This document shows positions 38,304 through 48,604 of a DNA stretch of 64,000 nt, piece by piece. Made by a program: the position numbers and the translations under genes. The DNA is from Kurthia senegalensis. Lineage in GTDB: Bacteria; Bacillota; Bacilli; Bacillales_A; Planococcaceae. The stretch covers positions 123,812 to 187,811 of the forward strand of contig NZ_HE611065.1 in the NCBI RefSeq assembly GCF_000285595.1, in the 5' to 3' direction. The stretch's first letter is position 1; each line of letters begins with the position of its first letter. The notes below the pieces were generated by a model that was given only the letters and a program-made list of their open reading frames with translations, was not told the origin of the DNA and did no database searches.

Positions 38304-38942
38304 TTACACAATGTTGTTAGATTCAAGAATAGTTTTAATTTTTGTAACCATTAAATCAATCGCAACGACATTTTCTCCACCTTCTGGGATAATAATATCT
38401 GCGCTACGTTTCGTCGGTTCGATGAATTGATTGTGCATCGGACGAACGACTGATAAGTACTGTTCAATAACTGATTCCATTGAACGTCCACGTTCGTTAA
38501 TGTCACGTAAAATACGGCGAATAATACGTAAATCCGCGTCTGTATCGACAAATAATTTCATATCCATTAAGTTACGTAATTTTTCATCTGCTAATACTAA
38601 AATACCTTCAATGATAATAACATCTTGTGGTTCAATGTGAACGGTTTCTTTTGCACGTGTATGTAGGGCATAATCATACACTGGCTTTTCAATCGGTTCG
38701 CGTTTTAATAATTTTTCAATATCTTGTGCTAATAATTCATTATCAAAAGCATCTGGATGGTCGTAATTCGTTTCAAGACGTTGTTCAAATTCTAAGTGAC
38801 TTTGATCTTTATAATAATAATCTTGTTCAATTACAACGACAGAATGGTCTTTAAAGACATCTAAAATTGCATGAGTCACACTTGTTTTACCTGAACCTGA
38901 ACCTCCTGCAATACCGATTACTACTGGTCGACGTTTCGCCAT
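38304..38942 (-). CDS. udk: Uridine kinase
   Basis: Udk phosphorylates uridine and cytidine in pyrimidine salvage. The 212-residue protein has the P-loop [13 protein letters not shown] (10-22) and YDHPDAFD and [16 protein letters not shown] typical of the family. It abuts trhP2 (one base between) as in B. subtilis. Confidence 0.97.
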   Translation of the reverse strand: MAKRRPVVIGIAGGSGSGKTSVTHAILDVFKDHSVVVIEQDYYYKDQSHLEFEQRLETNYDHPDAFDNELLAQDIEKLLKREPIEKPVYDYALHTRAKETVHIEPQDVIIIEGILVLADEKLRNLMDMKLFVDTDADLRIIRRILRDINERGRSMESVIEQYLSVVRPMHNQFIEPTKRSADIIIPEGGENVVAIDLMVTKIKTILESNNIV

Positions 38943-38943
38943 T

Positions 38944-40221
38944 TTATCGCATCTCCTTACGCATCATATCATATGGGCTTACTTTTTGTGCACATTTAAA
39001 GCGCACGATTTCTAGTGGGTGGCGTGCGGCATCTAAGCTGTTACCTTTTTCATCAAAAATTTCTTCTACAACGACCGTAAAATTCTCCATGTTCGGGCCG
39101 AAGAATTCTACTTCGTCCCCTGGCTTAAAGTAATTACGTTGTTGCAATGTAACCATTTGTGTGGCTTCGTCATATTCAACGACCATACCACAAAAGTCAT
39201 ACGTTGTTTGTTTACTATGTGTACCAAACATTTGTTGTTCATAGCTAGGCTCTCCTTCAAAGAAAGAAGAAGCCGTTTCACGATTAGCACATTTCGCTAA
39301 CTCTTCTACCCATTCTTTCCGAATGACAAAATTTTCTGGGTCTGCGCAGTAAGCGTCTATCACTTTACGATACACTGTCACAACTGTCGCAATGTAGTGG
39401 ATTGATTTCATACGACCTTCTATTTTTAATGAATCAATTCCTAATTCAATAATTTTCGGAATCGATTCAATTAAGTTTAAGTCTTTCGGACTCATCGCAA
39501 ATGCATCATCATCTTCGGTGAAAAGAGGTTTTTCTTCCCCATCTTCTACCGCATATAAATCATAATCCCATCGACATGATTGGCAACAACCGCCGCGATT
39601 TGAATCACGAGCAGTCATATGGTTTGAAAGAACACATCGACCCGAATAAGCAATACACATTGCGCCGTGTACGAATGACTCAATTTCGATGTCGACATTT
39701 TCTTTCATCAATTTAATTTCTTCAGCACCTGTTTCACGTGCTAAAACAACACGGTGTAATCCTTCGTCTTTCCAATACTGAACGGCTTTCCAGTTTGAAA
39801 GAGATTGTTGTGTCGATAAATGAATTTCTAATTTAGGTGCAACGACTTTACACGTTTCAATAATTAATGGATCGGCGACGATAATCCCTGTAACACCAGC
39901 ACCTTCAAGCGCTACTAAGTAGTCTTCTAGTCCATCCATATTATCATTGTGGGCAAAAATATTCGTCGTAACATAAATTTTTGCACCGTACGCTGCCGCA
40001 AATTCGACACCTTCATGCATTTCTTCAATAGAAAAATTACCAGCATTTGAGCGTAAGCCAAATTCTTGGCCGCCAATAAATACCGCATCTGCACCGTAAT
40101 GTACCGCAATTTTTAATTTTTCTAAGTTACCAGCAGGTGCTAGCAACTCAGGTTTTTTCGTAATAACACGTTTGCCATCGACAATGCTGCTAATACGATC
40201 ATTCATTTCAATAATTGCCAC
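38944..40221 (-). CDS. trhP2: U32-family tRNA hydroxylation protein TrhP2
   Basis: Bacillus TrhP1 and TrhP2 (YrrN and YrrO) are needed for prephenate-dependent hydroxylation of tRNA wobble uridine 34 to ho5U. At 425 residues this is the long U32 paralogue. It has [15 protein letters not shown], the signature [20 protein letters not shown] and a cysteine set (CCQSCRWDY) for the iron-sulfur cluster. The start is GTG 40221, 11 bases after GGAGG. It follows trhP1 by 15 bases. Confidence 0.93.
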   Translation of the reverse strand: MAIIEMNDRISSIVDGKRVITKKPELLAPAGNLEKLKIAVHYGADAVFIGGQEFGLRSNAGNFSIEEMHEGVEFAAAYGAKIYVTTNIFAHNDNMDGLEDYLVALEGAGVTGIIVADPLIIETCKVVAPKLEIHLSTQQSLSNWKAVQYWKDEGLHRVVLARETGAEEIKLMKENVDIEIESFVHGAMCIAYSGRCVLSNHMTARDSNRGGCCQSCRWDYDLYAVEDGEEKPLFTEDDDAFAMSPKDLNLIESIPKIIELGIDSLKIEGRMKSIHYIATVVTVYRKVIDAYCADPENFVIRKEWVEELAKCANRETASSFFEGEPSYEQQMFGTHSKQTTYDFCGMVVEYDEATQMVTLQQRNYFKPGDEVEFFGPNMENFTVVVEEIFDEKGNSLDAARHPLEIVRFKCAQKVSPYDMMRKEMR

Positions 40222-40236
40222 GTTTGTTCGTACCTC

Positions 40237-41166
40237 CTAGTAAACTGTTTCTTTAAAGAAGAATCCTGTATCAAGCGGACGAAGCGCAGGTTGTACATCT
40301 TCGATTGCTTTTACAAGTTGCTCTTTCATATCAAAATAAGCATCTTCATCTTCAAAAAACGTATCAATCGCTTTGCGATATTGTTCAACGACTGTCACGA
40401 CGTACGCTTCTTCTTGTAGTACACCTTCAATACGGAACACATCAACATTCGCTTCGAAAAGTTCTTCCAATTCATCTATGATACACATATCTGCTGGTGA
40501 ATAAATATGTGTGCCATTTAAATCTTCATAAATTGGATATTTGTTGTTACGCTCTTTGTCGTGTAAATACATATTGCGTGCATCTTTACGATTTTCGATT
40601 TCCATCGCTTTGTCTTGATATAAGAAATAGTTTCCTAATAATGGGCGTTTTGATTGGAACATACATGTCATACCGTGTACTTGTACTTCAATTTCGACAT
40701 CGGCATTTTCTTTAATCTCAACGATTTCTTCTATACCAAGTTCACGAGCTAAATACGCACGTGTTGCGCCTCGTTTGCCCCAATAATTTACTTGGAACCA
40801 ATTTGTTGCAATCGTTTCAGCATCCCAGTGGAGTGGTATTTTAGAACCCGTTTCACGCTTCGTCATCACAACGGCTGGATCCCCATAATAAATCGCGTCT
40901 ACACCGATTTTTTCTAATGCCATCATATATGGCGCTAATCCGGGTACACGGTCATTATGAAAAATGGCGTTCATCGCTACATATACTTTTTTGCCTGCAG
41001 CATGAATCAATGTCGTTGCTTCTTTTACATCTTCAATTGAAAATTCGCCCGCTAAACGTAAGCCAAATTGTTGTTCACCAATTACAAATGCATCTGCACC
41101 CGCTTCTAATAAAGCTTTAATGTGATTGACTGATTTTGGCGTTACGAGTAATTCAGGTTTTTTCAT
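40237..41166 (-). CDS. trhP1: U32-family tRNA hydroxylation protein TrhP1
   Basis: This is the shorter U32 paralogue (309 residues), partner of TrhP2 in making 5-hydroxyuridine at tRNA position 34. It starts MKKPELLVTPKSVNHIKALLEAGADAF and has EVQVHGMTCMFQSKRPLLGN, a variant of the U32 signature without the GRC cysteine motif of TrhP2. It lies between trmR and trhP2, order conserved with B. subtilis yrrM-yrrN-yrrO. Confidence 0.92.
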   Translation of the reverse strand: MKKPELLVTPKSVNHIKALLEAGADAFVIGEQQFGLRLAGEFSIEDVKEATTLIHAAGKKVYVAMNAIFHNDRVPGLAPYMMALEKIGVDAIYYGDPAVVMTKRETGSKIPLHWDAETIATNWFQVNYWGKRGATRAYLARELGIEEIVEIKENADVEIEVQVHGMTCMFQSKRPLLGNYFLYQDKAMEIENRKDARNMYLHDKERNNKYPIYEDLNGTHIYSPADMCIIDELEELFEANVDVFRIEGVLQEEAYVVTVVEQYRKAIDTFFEDEDAYFDMKEQLVKAIEDVQPALRPLDTGFFFKETVY

Positions 41167-41180
41167 CTACTCGTCACCTC

Positions 41181-41813
41181 TTACTTCTTTATACAAACAA
41201 GCAACCCATCACCGATTGGGAAAAATGTTGATTGGTAATCATCATTTTGAATAACCCATTCTGCGAAGTGGTGCAAGTTACGAATCATTGTTCTTTTTCT
41301 TCTCGGTACATCTTTCATATCCAAGTCTGACAAACCATGCATATACATATTATCAATGTATAAAATGCCGCCTCGTTTTACTAATGGGCTGTATCGGTCG
41401 AAGAATTTTTGATATTGCCCTTTTGCTGCGTCGATAAAGACGGCGTCAAAGCCATCTTCCACTACTGGAATAGTAACTTCTAACGCGTCACCTTCTACTA
41501 GTTCAATTTGATTCGCTACGGCAGAACGTGCAATAAAATCTTTCGCATTCGCAATACGTGCCTCGTCACGTTCAATCGTAACGATTTGACACGTAGGTAC
41601 TGCTTCAGCCATGCGAATAGCAGAATAACCAATGGCACTTCCGACTTCTAATATTTGCTGTGGCTGTTGAATGCGTAACATTTGAAGCAATGTTTCAATG
41701 GCCGGTAATTGCATAATCGGCACATAATTTTCTTCTGCGTATTGCTCCATTTCGAGCAATAAATCATTTCGAACTGAAATAAAAGAATTCGTATAGGCAT
41801 CTGAAATATTCAC
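41181..41813 (-). CDS. trmR: tRNA 5-hydroxyuridine methyltransferase TrmR
   Basis: TrmR converts ho5U34 to 5-methoxyuridine with SAM, completing the pathway started by the adjacent TrhP proteins. It is an O-methyltransferase family 3 fold: ILEVGSAIGYSAIRMAE (motif I), VFIDAAKGQYQKFFDRY (metal-binding Asp) and YIDNMYMHG. I chose GTG 41813 (MNISDAYTNSF, 210 residues), 9 bases after AAGGAG; the frame is open to 41891, but without a ribosome site. Confidence 0.92.
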   Translation of the reverse strand: MNISDAYTNSFISVRNDLLLEMEQYAEENYVPIMQLPAIETLLQMLRIQQPQQILEVGSAIGYSAIRMAEAVPTCQIVTIERDEARIANAKDFIARSAVANQIELVEGDALEVTIPVVEDGFDAVFIDAAKGQYQKFFDRYSPLVKRGGILYIDNMYMHGLSDLDMKDVPRRKRTMIRNLHHFAEWVIQNDDYQSTFFPIGDGLLVCIKK

Positions 41814-41907
41814 ATTTACTATCTCCTTACGTATATACAAAATACACTTTATCCTATCATAAATGATAGTAAAAAGCGAGTAGACACGCACATTTCACAA
41901 AGTGTAT

Positions 41908-41942
41908 AAAAAAACAGCAGAAGTGATTTCTTCCGCTGTTTT
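41908..41942 (-). terminator. Terminator of mltG
   Basis: Stem AAAAACAGC-GAAG / CTTC-GCTGTTTTT, with one unpaired base on each side and a 6-base loop, just after the mltG stop on the minus strand. Confidence 0.85.
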
Positions 41943-41949
41943 TGAATTT

Positions 41950-43065
41950 CTATTTAATGTATTTTGCTACATTTTTTTGATGTTCCGCATACGTTTCAGC
42001 AAAATGGTTTTTACCGTCTTTATCTGCAACGAAGTATAAGTATTTCGTCGTTGCTGGGTCGATTGCTGCACGTAGAGATTCAATTCCTGCATTCGCAATC
42101 GGACCTGGTGGTAAGCCTTTATGGATATACGTATTGTATGGGCTATCTACTTTTAAATCTGAATAAAGAACACGATTTTTGTGCTCACCTAATGAATATA
42201 AAACCGTCGGATCGGTTTGTAACGGCATCCCTTGTTCAAGGCGGTTGTAAAATACACTCGCAATCGTTTCACGATCCGTACTAGCCGTCGCTTCTCTTTC
42301 AAGTAATGATGCAAATGTTAAAAATTCGTGAACACTCATATCTTTTTCTTTCAGTAAAGAAGCGTATTGTTCCACAACGGCATTCGTTTGTTTCACCATA
42401 TCCGTCGCAATCGTTTCAAGAGATGGTTCTTTTTCATAGAATGAATACGTCGATGGATATAAATAGCCTTCTAGTTTATAACGGATATCTTTATCATTGA
42501 CTGCTTTACCGACCGTACTTGGATACGCTTTTTGCATTTTCTTCACGAAAGTGTCGCTCGTTACGAGTTTCATAAATTCTTTCGAGCTATACTTCGTATT
42601 TTTCGCCACTTGGTCACCGATTTGATCAAGTGTTAATCCTTCAGGAATCGTTAACGTAAACTCTGGTGTACGATACACTTTACCTGTTTTCAAACTTTTA
42701 ATAATTTCATCTGGTGTCATAGAAGGTGATAACTTATATGTACCTGCTTGGAAACCGGAACCATTATTGAATTTCGTATAATACTTAAAGATTCGAGCGT
42801 TTTTAATAATGCCACTCACTTCTAATTTATCTGCAATCGAATCAATTGACGATCCAATTGGCACTTCAATTTTGACCGTTTTTTTAGAATCTTCATCTAC
42901 AGGTTGGATCGCGCTCTTCACATAAAAATAACCGCTAATCCCAACGATTACAAATAGGGCAACTAAAATCCCTGCAATAAGCAACACAATTTTTCGAACG
43001 ATTTTCTTTTCGTCTTTTTGTTGCTGTAATTTTTTAATTTGTTTTTCAGGCAATTGACTGTCCAC
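41950..43065 (-). CDS. mltG: Endolytic murein transglycosylase MltG
   Basis: MltG cuts nascent glycan strands and may set strand length. A cytoplasmic Lys/Gln-rich N-terminus and one membrane helix (about 25-50) precede an extracellular YceG domain with LTIPEGLTLDQIG (LysM-like part), LEGYLYPSTYSF and the catalytic Glu of ASLLEREA; GPIANAGIESLRAA is the C-terminal signature. The start is GTG 43065, 5 bases after GGAGGGG. B. subtilis yrrL occupies the same place. Confidence 0.95.
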   Translation of the reverse strand: MDSQLPEKQIKKLQQQKDEKKIVRKIVLLIAGILVALFVIVGISGYFYVKSAIQPVDEDSKKTVKIEVPIGSSIDSIADKLEVSGIIKNARIFKYYTKFNNGSGFQAGTYKLSPSMTPDEIIKSLKTGKVYRTPEFTLTIPEGLTLDQIGDQVAKNTKYSSKEFMKLVTSDTFVKKMQKAYPSTVGKAVNDKDIRYKLEGYLYPSTYSFYEKEPSLETIATDMVKQTNAVVEQYASLLKEKDMSVHEFLTFASLLEREATASTDRETIASVFYNRLEQGMPLQTDPTVLYSLGEHKNRVLYSDLKVDSPYNTYIHKGLPPGPIANAGIESLRAAIDPATTKYLYFVADKDGKNHFAETYAEHQKNVAKYIK

Positions 43066-43155
43066 AAATTCCCCTCCTATTCTAAAAACAATTATACATT
43101 GTCCTATTTATTTTCACAAAAAATGAGTGGAATGACAAGCATCCCACTCACTTTT

Positions 43156-43428
43156 TTACATGCTCATAATTGTTTGGATAACCTCTTCAAGCATATCCCA
43201 TTCTTCTTCTGTTTCAATTTCATACAATGCTTCTGCACCATCGTCTGTCGGTAATACTTCTGCTGCTTCAATTTGAACTTCAGCATTTTCATCTTCAACA
43301 TCTTCACAAAATACTAAATAGGTTTTTTCGCTATTAGTCGGTTCGACGCGAGATAAAATACGGTAAACCGTTTCCGTCCCGTCTTCGTCATATTCGACAA
43401 ATGTTACACCGTGAAAATCTTGTGCCAT
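43156..43428 (-). CDS. DUF1292 (YrzB-like) acidic protein, fifth of the array
   Basis: The single-domain protein has 90 residues: GVTFVEYDEDGTETVYRIL, a KTYLVFCED strand, EAAEVLPTDDG, and a closing EEEWDMLEEVIQ helix, the DUF1292 pattern shared with B. subtilis YrzB. Very acidic. The ATG follows GAGGTGG. It is the last of five DUF1292 genes between ruvX and mltG, 16 bases after its neighbour. Function unknown. Confidence 0.85.
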   Translation of the reverse strand: MAQDFHGVTFVEYDEDGTETVYRILSRVEPTNSEKTYLVFCEDVEDENAEVQIEAAEVLPTDDGAEALYEIETEEEWDMLEEVIQTIMSM

Positions 43429-43444
43429 GAGGCCACCTCTTTTT

Positions 43445-43963
43445 TTATTGTTCTTCGCTTAAAATTTCGTTTAATACTTCTTGTACTTTCACGAATTCTT
43501 CTTCTGTTTCTACAGGAGCTAACCCTTGTTCGCCACTTCCATTTTCAGTAAGTGTCGCCACTTGAAGTTCAGGTTGTTCTTCATTTTCGTCTACAAATGC
43601 TACGTAGTTTTTGTCGCCGATTGAGAATTTCGCAACGACTGTGAATGTAATTTCATTCCCATTCGCGTCTTCAACCGTAATATACGCTTCATCTTCGTCA
43701 TCTGCTTCATTTGCAAGTTTTTCAAGAATCGCATTAACCGCTTCTTGGTCCGCTTCGTCTGTAACAGGTTCTAATTCTTCATTACCTTCTGCATCTTCAA
43801 CGATAACGGCTGCTTGTACTTCAGAACCGCCTTCTTTTTCTTCTGCAAAAAGAACAAAGCGTTTATCGTTTGCTTCAAAACGTTGTAATACGGCAAATAC
43901 GATTTCGTTTCCATTTTCATCAACCGCTACTAAATGTTCGTGATTATGTTGGTGTTCTGACAT
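43445..43963 (-). CDS. Two-domain DUF1292 acidic protein with His-rich start
   Basis: The 172 residues contain two DUF1292 units (about 8-85 and 92-170), each with the order D-x-G-N-E-I strand, FVLFAEE or YVAFVDE strand, E-V/L-Q-A/V-A strand and a terminal acidic helix. The start MSEHQHNHEHLVAVDENGNE carries four His in seven residues. That segment is nearly the same as the linker between the two domains of the preceding gene (HHDHEHLIATDEDGNE), showing duplication. It follows that gene by 11 bases. Function unknown; metal binding by the His cluster is speculative. Confidence 0.85.
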   Translation of the reverse strand: MSEHQHNHEHLVAVDENGNEIVFAVLQRFEANDKRFVLFAEEKEGGSEVQAAVIVEDAEGNEELEPVTDEADQEAVNAILEKLANEADDEDEAYITVEDANGNEITFTVVAKFSIGDKNYVAFVDENEEQPELQVATLTENGSGEQGLAPVETEEEFVKVQEVLNEILSEEQ

Positions 43964-43974
43964 GTGAATCGCTC

Positions 43975-44517
43975 CTATTCTGCTGAATCTCTAAGTGCTT
44001 GATCAATTAGTGCCCATTCACCTTCTGATTCTACTGGGAACATTTCTTGACCATCTTCTGTATCGACTAATTGTGCTGCTTCCATTTGTGGTTGATCTGC
44101 ATTTTCGTCGTAATACACAACGTATTGTTTACCATTAATTTCTAATCGACGTTCGATTGCAAAAACAATTTCATTGCCATCTTCATCTGTTGCGATTAAA
44201 TGTTCATGGTCATGATGCTCATGATCATGGTCGTGACCTTGTCCTTCTTCAGGTTGAAATTCACCTGATTCGACTAAGTCATTTAATACGTCATTAATTA
44301 AATCCATTTCTTCTTGTGTTTGAATATCGCCAAACGCTTCGCCACCTGTTTCTGTTGGTACAAGTGTCGCTGCTTGAATTTCATTACCTACTGCTTCATC
44401 ATTTGTCGCATAAAAGATAATGTATTTTTTATCGTTTGCTTCAAAGCGTTTCACAACGACTAGTTCAATCTCTTGATTTTCATCGTTATGGATGTATAAA
44501 CGTTCTAATTCGCTCAT
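43975..44517 (-). CDS. Two-domain DUF1292 acidic protein with His-rich linker
   Basis: The start is ATG 44517 (MSELERLYIHNDENQEIE), 8 bases after AGAGGCG, giving 180 residues. Domain one (about 1-80) and domain two (about 105-180) are joined by a linker with GQGHDHDHEHHDHEHL, eight His alternating with Asp and Glu. Such alternation is typical of metal-binding tails, but no function is known. The array position (third gene) and matching ends suggest domain-level tandem duplication. Confidence 0.85.
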   Translation of the reverse strand: MSELERLYIHNDENQEIELVVVKRFEANDKKYIIFYATNDEAVGNEIQAATLVPTETGGEAFGDIQTQEEMDLINDVLNDLVESGEFQPEEGQGHDHDHEHHDHEHLIATDEDGNEIVFAIERRLEINGKQYVVYYDENADQPQMEAAQLVDTEDGQEMFPVESEGEWALIDQALRDSAE

Positions 44518-44530
44518 GCTTTCGTCGCCT

Positions 44531-44839
44531 CTAATCTTTAGATTGTTCTTCAATCATTTTTTCGATAAATTTCCATTCAGCAGTCGTTTCGATTAAATCA
44601 AGTTCGCCGTCGTCTGTTAAAATGACTGGAATAATATCTGTTTTACCTTTTTCATCTTCTTCATATCCAACAGCCGCATATAACGCATACGTTTTACCGA
44701 ATTTGTTACCTTTTGCTTCTTTTGTAATAAGAGAAAGTTGTTCGTAAAGATTTTCATTACCTTCTTCATCAACTAGTGTGATGATTTTGAAAGGTTCTTC
44801 TGTTGAAGCTACGTTGTCGTTGTTTAATTCTTCAGTCAT
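44531..44839 (-). CDS. DUF1292 (YrzB-like) protein, second of the array
   Basis: The 102-residue single-domain protein has a short Asn/Glu-rich lead (MTEELNNDNVASTEEP), then ITLVDEEGNENLYEQLSL, NKFGKTYALYAAVGY, and the closing helix AEWKFIEKMIEEQ. The FGKTYALY segment parallels FGKSYIFYY in the first array gene, its closest relative here. It is 10 bases after that gene. Function unknown. Confidence 0.85.
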   Translation of the reverse strand: MTEELNNDNVASTEEPFKIITLVDEEGNENLYEQLSLITKEAKGNKFGKTYALYAAVGYEEDEKGKTDIIPVILTDDGELDLIETTAEWKFIEKMIEEQSKD

Positions 44840-44849
44840 GCGTAGTCTC

Positions 44850-45134
44850 CTAGTCTTCTTCTGTATTTTCTTCTAAGTTGTTAAAAATATCTTCGATGTA
44901 TTCTTGTTCTTCCGGTGTCTCGATATCGCCAAGTTCACCTTCAAGAGCGTCTTCGTCGATTGATGCTGCGTATACACGTACGTCCTCATCATCTGATTCG
45001 TCTTCGATATAGTAGAAAATGTATGATTTACCGAAATGGTTCCCATCATCTGTTTCTTCTACTTTGTATACGATGACCGCTTGATGTTCTTGTCCTTCTT
45101 CATCTACGATTAAAAATGTTTGATTCTCTTCCAT
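44850..45134 (-). CDS. yrzB: YrzB (UPF0473/DUF1292) protein
   Basis: This is the positional counterpart of B. subtilis yrzB, directly after ruvX. The start is ATG 45134 (MEENQTFLIVDEEGQE), 6 bases after AGAGGTG, giving 94 residues against 93 in B. subtilis. It has FGKSYIFYYIEDESDDED, the family core, and a strongly acidic C-terminus. The alaS-ireB-ruvX-yrzB block is conserved across Bacillota; function unknown. Confidence 0.93.
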   Translation of the reverse strand: MEENQTFLIVDEEGQEHQAVIVYKVEETDDGNHFGKSYIFYYIEDESDDEDVRVYAASIDEDALEGELGDIETPEEQEYIEDIFNNLEENTEED

Positions 45135-45145
45135 GTTCTTCACCT

Positions 45146-45565
45146 CTAAAATGATTTTCGATCTAAATAGCCTTGTAAAATCATTACTGCAGCCATTTTG
45201 TCGATTACTTTCTTACGATCTTTACGACGTACATCTGCTTCAATTAAGACGCGTTCTGCAGCCATTGTCGTTAAACGTTCATCCCATAACGTAACAGGGA
45301 GTCCAAAACGCTCTTCTAATTGTTCTTTATAGGCAATCGACGCTTCTCCACGTGGACCGACTGTGTTGTTCATGTTTTTTGGGAAACCGACGACAAATTC
45401 AGTTACACCGTATTGTTTAACGAGTTCTTCTAAACGGTCTAATCCTAATTCGCCTTCTTCTTCATTAATTTTAATCGTTTCAATTCCTTGTCCTGTCCAC
45501 CCTAACGCATCGCTTACGGCAACACCGACTGTTTTTGAACCGACATCTAGCCCCATTACTCTCAT
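45146..45565 (-). CDS. ruvX: Putative pre-16S rRNA nuclease / Holliday junction resolvase YqgF
   Basis: This is a RNase H-fold nuclease of the YqgF/RuvX family, linked to 16S rRNA 5'-end processing and proposed as a resolvase. At 139 residues it has [15 protein letters not shown] (first catalytic Asp), [13 protein letters not shown], and [12 protein letters not shown]. It lies 3 bases after ireB and 11 before yrzB, the usual Bacillota order (yrrK). Confidence 0.94.
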   Translation of the reverse strand: MRVMGLDVGSKTVGVAVSDALGWTGQGIETIKINEEEGELGLDRLEELVKQYGVTEFVVGFPKNMNNTVGPRGEASIAYKEQLEERFGLPVTLWDERLTTMAAERVLIEADVRRKDRKKVIDKMAAVMILQGYLDRKSF

Positions 45566-45568
45566 TGT

Positions 45569-45835
45569 TTATGCCTCATTATTCTTTTTAATATAAAACT
45601 TCACTAGTTCCTCCACAATCTCGTCTCGCTCTAACTTGCGCATTTTAGCTCGTGCATCTTGATGACGAGGAATATAAGCTGGGTCACCAGATAATAAATA
45701 ACCGACGATTTGATTGACCGGATTGTAGCCTTTTTCTTCTAGTGCTGCATGCACAGAAAGTAACGTATCTTGTACTTCCTTTTCCATAGATTCTTCCGAA
45801 AAATTAAATTTCATCGTTTCATCAAACTTGCTCAT
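45569..45835 (-). CDS. ireB: IreB family regulatory protein (UPF0297)
   Basis: IreB is a small phosphoprotein target of the Ser/Thr kinase IreK in Enterococcus and controls envelope stress responses; in B. subtilis the homologue is YrzL. The 88-residue protein starts at ATG 45835 ([16 protein letters not shown]) after an AAAGGGGTG site and has [19 protein letters not shown]. It lies between alaS and ruvX. The regulatory role here is inferred. Confidence 0.93.
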   Translation of the reverse strand: MSKFDETMKFNFSEESMEKEVQDTLLSVHAALEEKGYNPVNQIVGYLLSGDPAYIPRHQDARAKMRKLERDEIVEELVKFYIKKNNEA

Positions 45836-45901
45836 GCAAAGCACCCCTTTTATTGTTCATAGTTATTGCTAACTTAAATTATAACGGAAGTGAGTCGTTA
45901 A

Positions 45902-48562
45902 TTAAAATGATTTCACTGCTTCATATACAGATTGTAGTGCTGCATCTAATTTAGAAGCGTCTTTTGCACCGGCCATTGCCATATCTGGACGACCGCCGCC
46001 TTTACCGCCACATTGCTCTGCTACAGACTTCACGATGTTACCCGCGTGGTAGTTACCGCCTGCGATATCTTTCGTTACACCTGCACAAAGCATTACTTTA
46101 TCGCCTGCTACTGCGCCTAAAACGATGACTGCATTGTTCATCTTCGCTTTTAAATCATCCATTAATTGACGAAGTTGACCATTATCTTTCGCTTCGACTT
46201 TCGTTGCAAGAACTGTTACGCCATTAATTTCTTGTGCATCTTTTAAAATGTCACCCGCTTGAGCAGCAGCCATTTTCGCTGATAATGATTCGTTTTCACG
46301 TTGTTGTTCTTTTAATTCATGTTGAAGATTTTCAACACGCATCGTTACATCTTTTGGATTCGCTTTTAACAATGCTGCTGTTGCTTCAAGAATATGTTGT
46401 TCTTCTTTCACTGCAAGGAATGCTTCTTTACCTGTTACTGCTTCGATACGACGTGTACCGGCACCGATTCCGCCTTCTGAAACAATTTTGAATAAACCAA
46501 TTTCTGAAGAACGTTTTACGTGAATACCACCACAAAGTTCAATTGAGTAATCTGATACTTGGACAACGCGTACAACGTCGCCATATTTCTCGCCGAATAA
46601 TGCCATTGCGCCCATCGCTTTCGCATCTGCAATTGGCATTTCTTCGATGATTACTTCAATATCGTCCCAAATTTTCGCATTTACTTCTGCTTCGATTTTT
46701 TCTAATTCTTCTTTCGTTACAGCACCGAAGTGTGAGAAGTCAAAACGTAGACGGTCTGGACCAACGTATGAACCTGCTTGGTTAACGTGATCGCCTAATA
46801 CGTGTTTAAGTGCTGATTGCATTAAGTGAGTTGCTGTATGGTTTTTTACCGTTAAATTACGTTCTTCACGATCTACTGTCGCATTTACTTCTGCGTGTAA
46901 TGTTAACTCACCGCTTTCTACGATGATTGTGTGTAACGGTTGACCATTCGGCGCTTTTTTCACGTCTTTTACAGACGCTGTAAACGCTTCGTTTGAAATC
47001 GTACCGTGGTCTGCAACTTGTCCACCCATTTCTGCATAGAAAGGTGTTTGCGCTAAAATAACAAGTACTTCGTCGCCTTCTGAAGCGACTGTCACTTCTT
47101 GACCATTCACAACCATCGCTTCAACTGTTGTCGTTACTTCTAATTGATCGTACCCGATGAATTCTGAAGCTTGTGTTAAGTTCGCAAGTACTTCTGATTG
47201 GACATGCATAGAATCCACATCTTGACGTGCAGCACGTGCGCGTTCACGTTGTGCTTCCATTTCTTTTTCGAAACCAACACCGTCTACAGTCATGTTTACT
47301 TCCGCTGCATATTCTTCTGTTAACTCTACTGGGAAACCGTACGTATCATATAGACGGAATGCATCTACACCTGGAATAACTGTTTCACCTTTTGCTTTTT
47401 GAGCTTCAACGACTTCATTGAAAATAGAAAGACCGCCATCTAATGTTTCATGGAAACGAACTTCTTCGTTTTTAACGACTTTCATGATGAATGCTTCTTT
47501 TTCAGCTACTTCTGGATAGAAGTCTTGCATAACAGCACCGACTGTTGGTACTAATTCAAACATGAATGGTTTTTCGATTCCTATTTGTTTCGCATAACGA
47601 ACCGCACGACGCAATAAACGACGTAATACGTAGCCGCGACCTTCATTTGACGGAAGCGCACCGTCACCGATTGCAAAGGCTACCGTACGAATATGGTCAG
47701 CGATTACTTTGAATGGCGTATTAATATCTTCTTCTGAATCAAAGATTTCTGATAAATCTACTTCACCAGGGCGTTTGTATTTACGATTTGCAAACTCTTC
47801 AATTTTTTCAATGATTGGCATGAATAAATCTGTATCATAGTTTGTTGGAACGTCTTGTACAACAGAAGCCATACGTTCAAGACCCATACCTGTATCAATA
47901 TTTTGTTTTGGAAGTGGTGTGTACGTACCATCAGGATTATGGTTGAATTGAGAGAATACTAAGTTCCAAATTTCAAGATAACGTTCGTTTTCGCCACCTG
48001 TATACAATTCTGGATCTGTCGGATCATTCCCGTATTCTTCACCACGGTCATAGAAAATTTCAGAGTTTGGACCTGATGGACCTTCACCGATGTCCCAGAA
48101 GTTTCCTTCTAAACGAATTAAGCGTTCTTCTGGAATACCGATTTCATCTTTCCAAATGTTGTATGCTTCTACGTCTTCTGGATGAATCGTAATCGATAAT
48201 TTTTCTCCGTCAAAGCCCATCCATTTTGGATCTGTTAAGAATTCCCATGCATAGTGAATCGCTTCTTTTTTGAAGTAGTCTCCAATTGAGAAGTTTCCTA
48301 GCATTTCAAAAAATGTATGGTGACGTGCTGTTTTACCCACATTTTCGATATCGTTCGTACGAATCGCTTTTTGTGCGTTCGTAATACGTGGATTATCTGG
48401 AATAACGGATCCATCAAAATATTTTTTCAATGTTGCAACACCTGAGTTGATCCAAAGTAGGGAGTTATCATTAATTGGAACAAGTGGCATACTAGGTTCT
48501 TGTTTGTGATTTTTTTCTACAAAAAACTCGATGTATTTACGGCGAATTTCAGCTGCTTTCAT
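45902..48562 (-). CDS. alaS: Alanyl-tRNA synthetase
   Basis: AlaRS charges tRNA-Ala. The 886 residues start at ATG 48562 ([19 protein letters not shown]), 10 bases after GGAGG. The class II catalytic domain has [21 protein letters not shown] (shown here as motif 2, in part) and the GMGLERM motif 3. The editing domain has HTATHLM and CGGIH metal ligands, and a C-Ala domain ([14 protein letters not shown]) ends the protein. A T-box leader controls it. Confidence 0.99.
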   Translation of the reverse strand: MKAAEIRRKYIEFFVEKNHKQEPSMPLVPINDNSLLWINSGVATLKKYFDGSVIPDNPRITNAQKAIRTNDIENVGKTARHHTFFEMLGNFSIGDYFKKEAIHYAWEFLTDPKWMGFDGEKLSITIHPEDVEAYNIWKDEIGIPEERLIRLEGNFWDIGEGPSGPNSEIFYDRGEEYGNDPTDPELYTGGENERYLEIWNLVFSQFNHNPDGTYTPLPKQNIDTGMGLERMASVVQDVPTNYDTDLFMPIIEKIEEFANRKYKRPGEVDLSEIFDSEEDINTPFKVIADHIRTVAFAIGDGALPSNEGRGYVLRRLLRRAVRYAKQIGIEKPFMFELVPTVGAVMQDFYPEVAEKEAFIMKVVKNEEVRFHETLDGGLSIFNEVVEAQKAKGETVIPGVDAFRLYDTYGFPVELTEEYAAEVNMTVDGVGFEKEMEAQRERARAARQDVDSMHVQSEVLANLTQASEFIGYDQLEVTTTVEAMVVNGQEVTVASEGDEVLVILAQTPFYAEMGGQVADHGTISNEAFTASVKDVKKAPNGQPLHTIIVESGELTLHAEVNATVDREERNLTVKNHTATHLMQSALKHVLGDHVNQAGSYVGPDRLRFDFSHFGAVTKEELEKIEAEVNAKIWDDIEVIIEEMPIADAKAMGAMALFGEKYGDVVRVVQVSDYSIELCGGIHVKRSSEIGLFKIVSEGGIGAGTRRIEAVTGKEAFLAVKEEQHILEATAALLKANPKDVTMRVENLQHELKEQQRENESLSAKMAAAQAGDILKDAQEINGVTVLATKVEAKDNGQLRQLMDDLKAKMNNAVIVLGAVAGDKVMLCAGVTKDIAGGNYHAGNIVKSVAEQCGGKGGGRPDMAMAGAKDASKLDAALQSVYEAVKSF

Positions 48563-48604
48563 TTTATCTATTCCTCCTAGATTATGATGTTGAACGATCA
48601 CTTT

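Noticed and set aside
43156-45134. DUF1292 array as a phage or toxin-antitoxin cassette
   Set aside because: Composition, ribosome sites and the flanking ruvX-mltG context are those of the core genome, and the first gene is the conserved yrzB.
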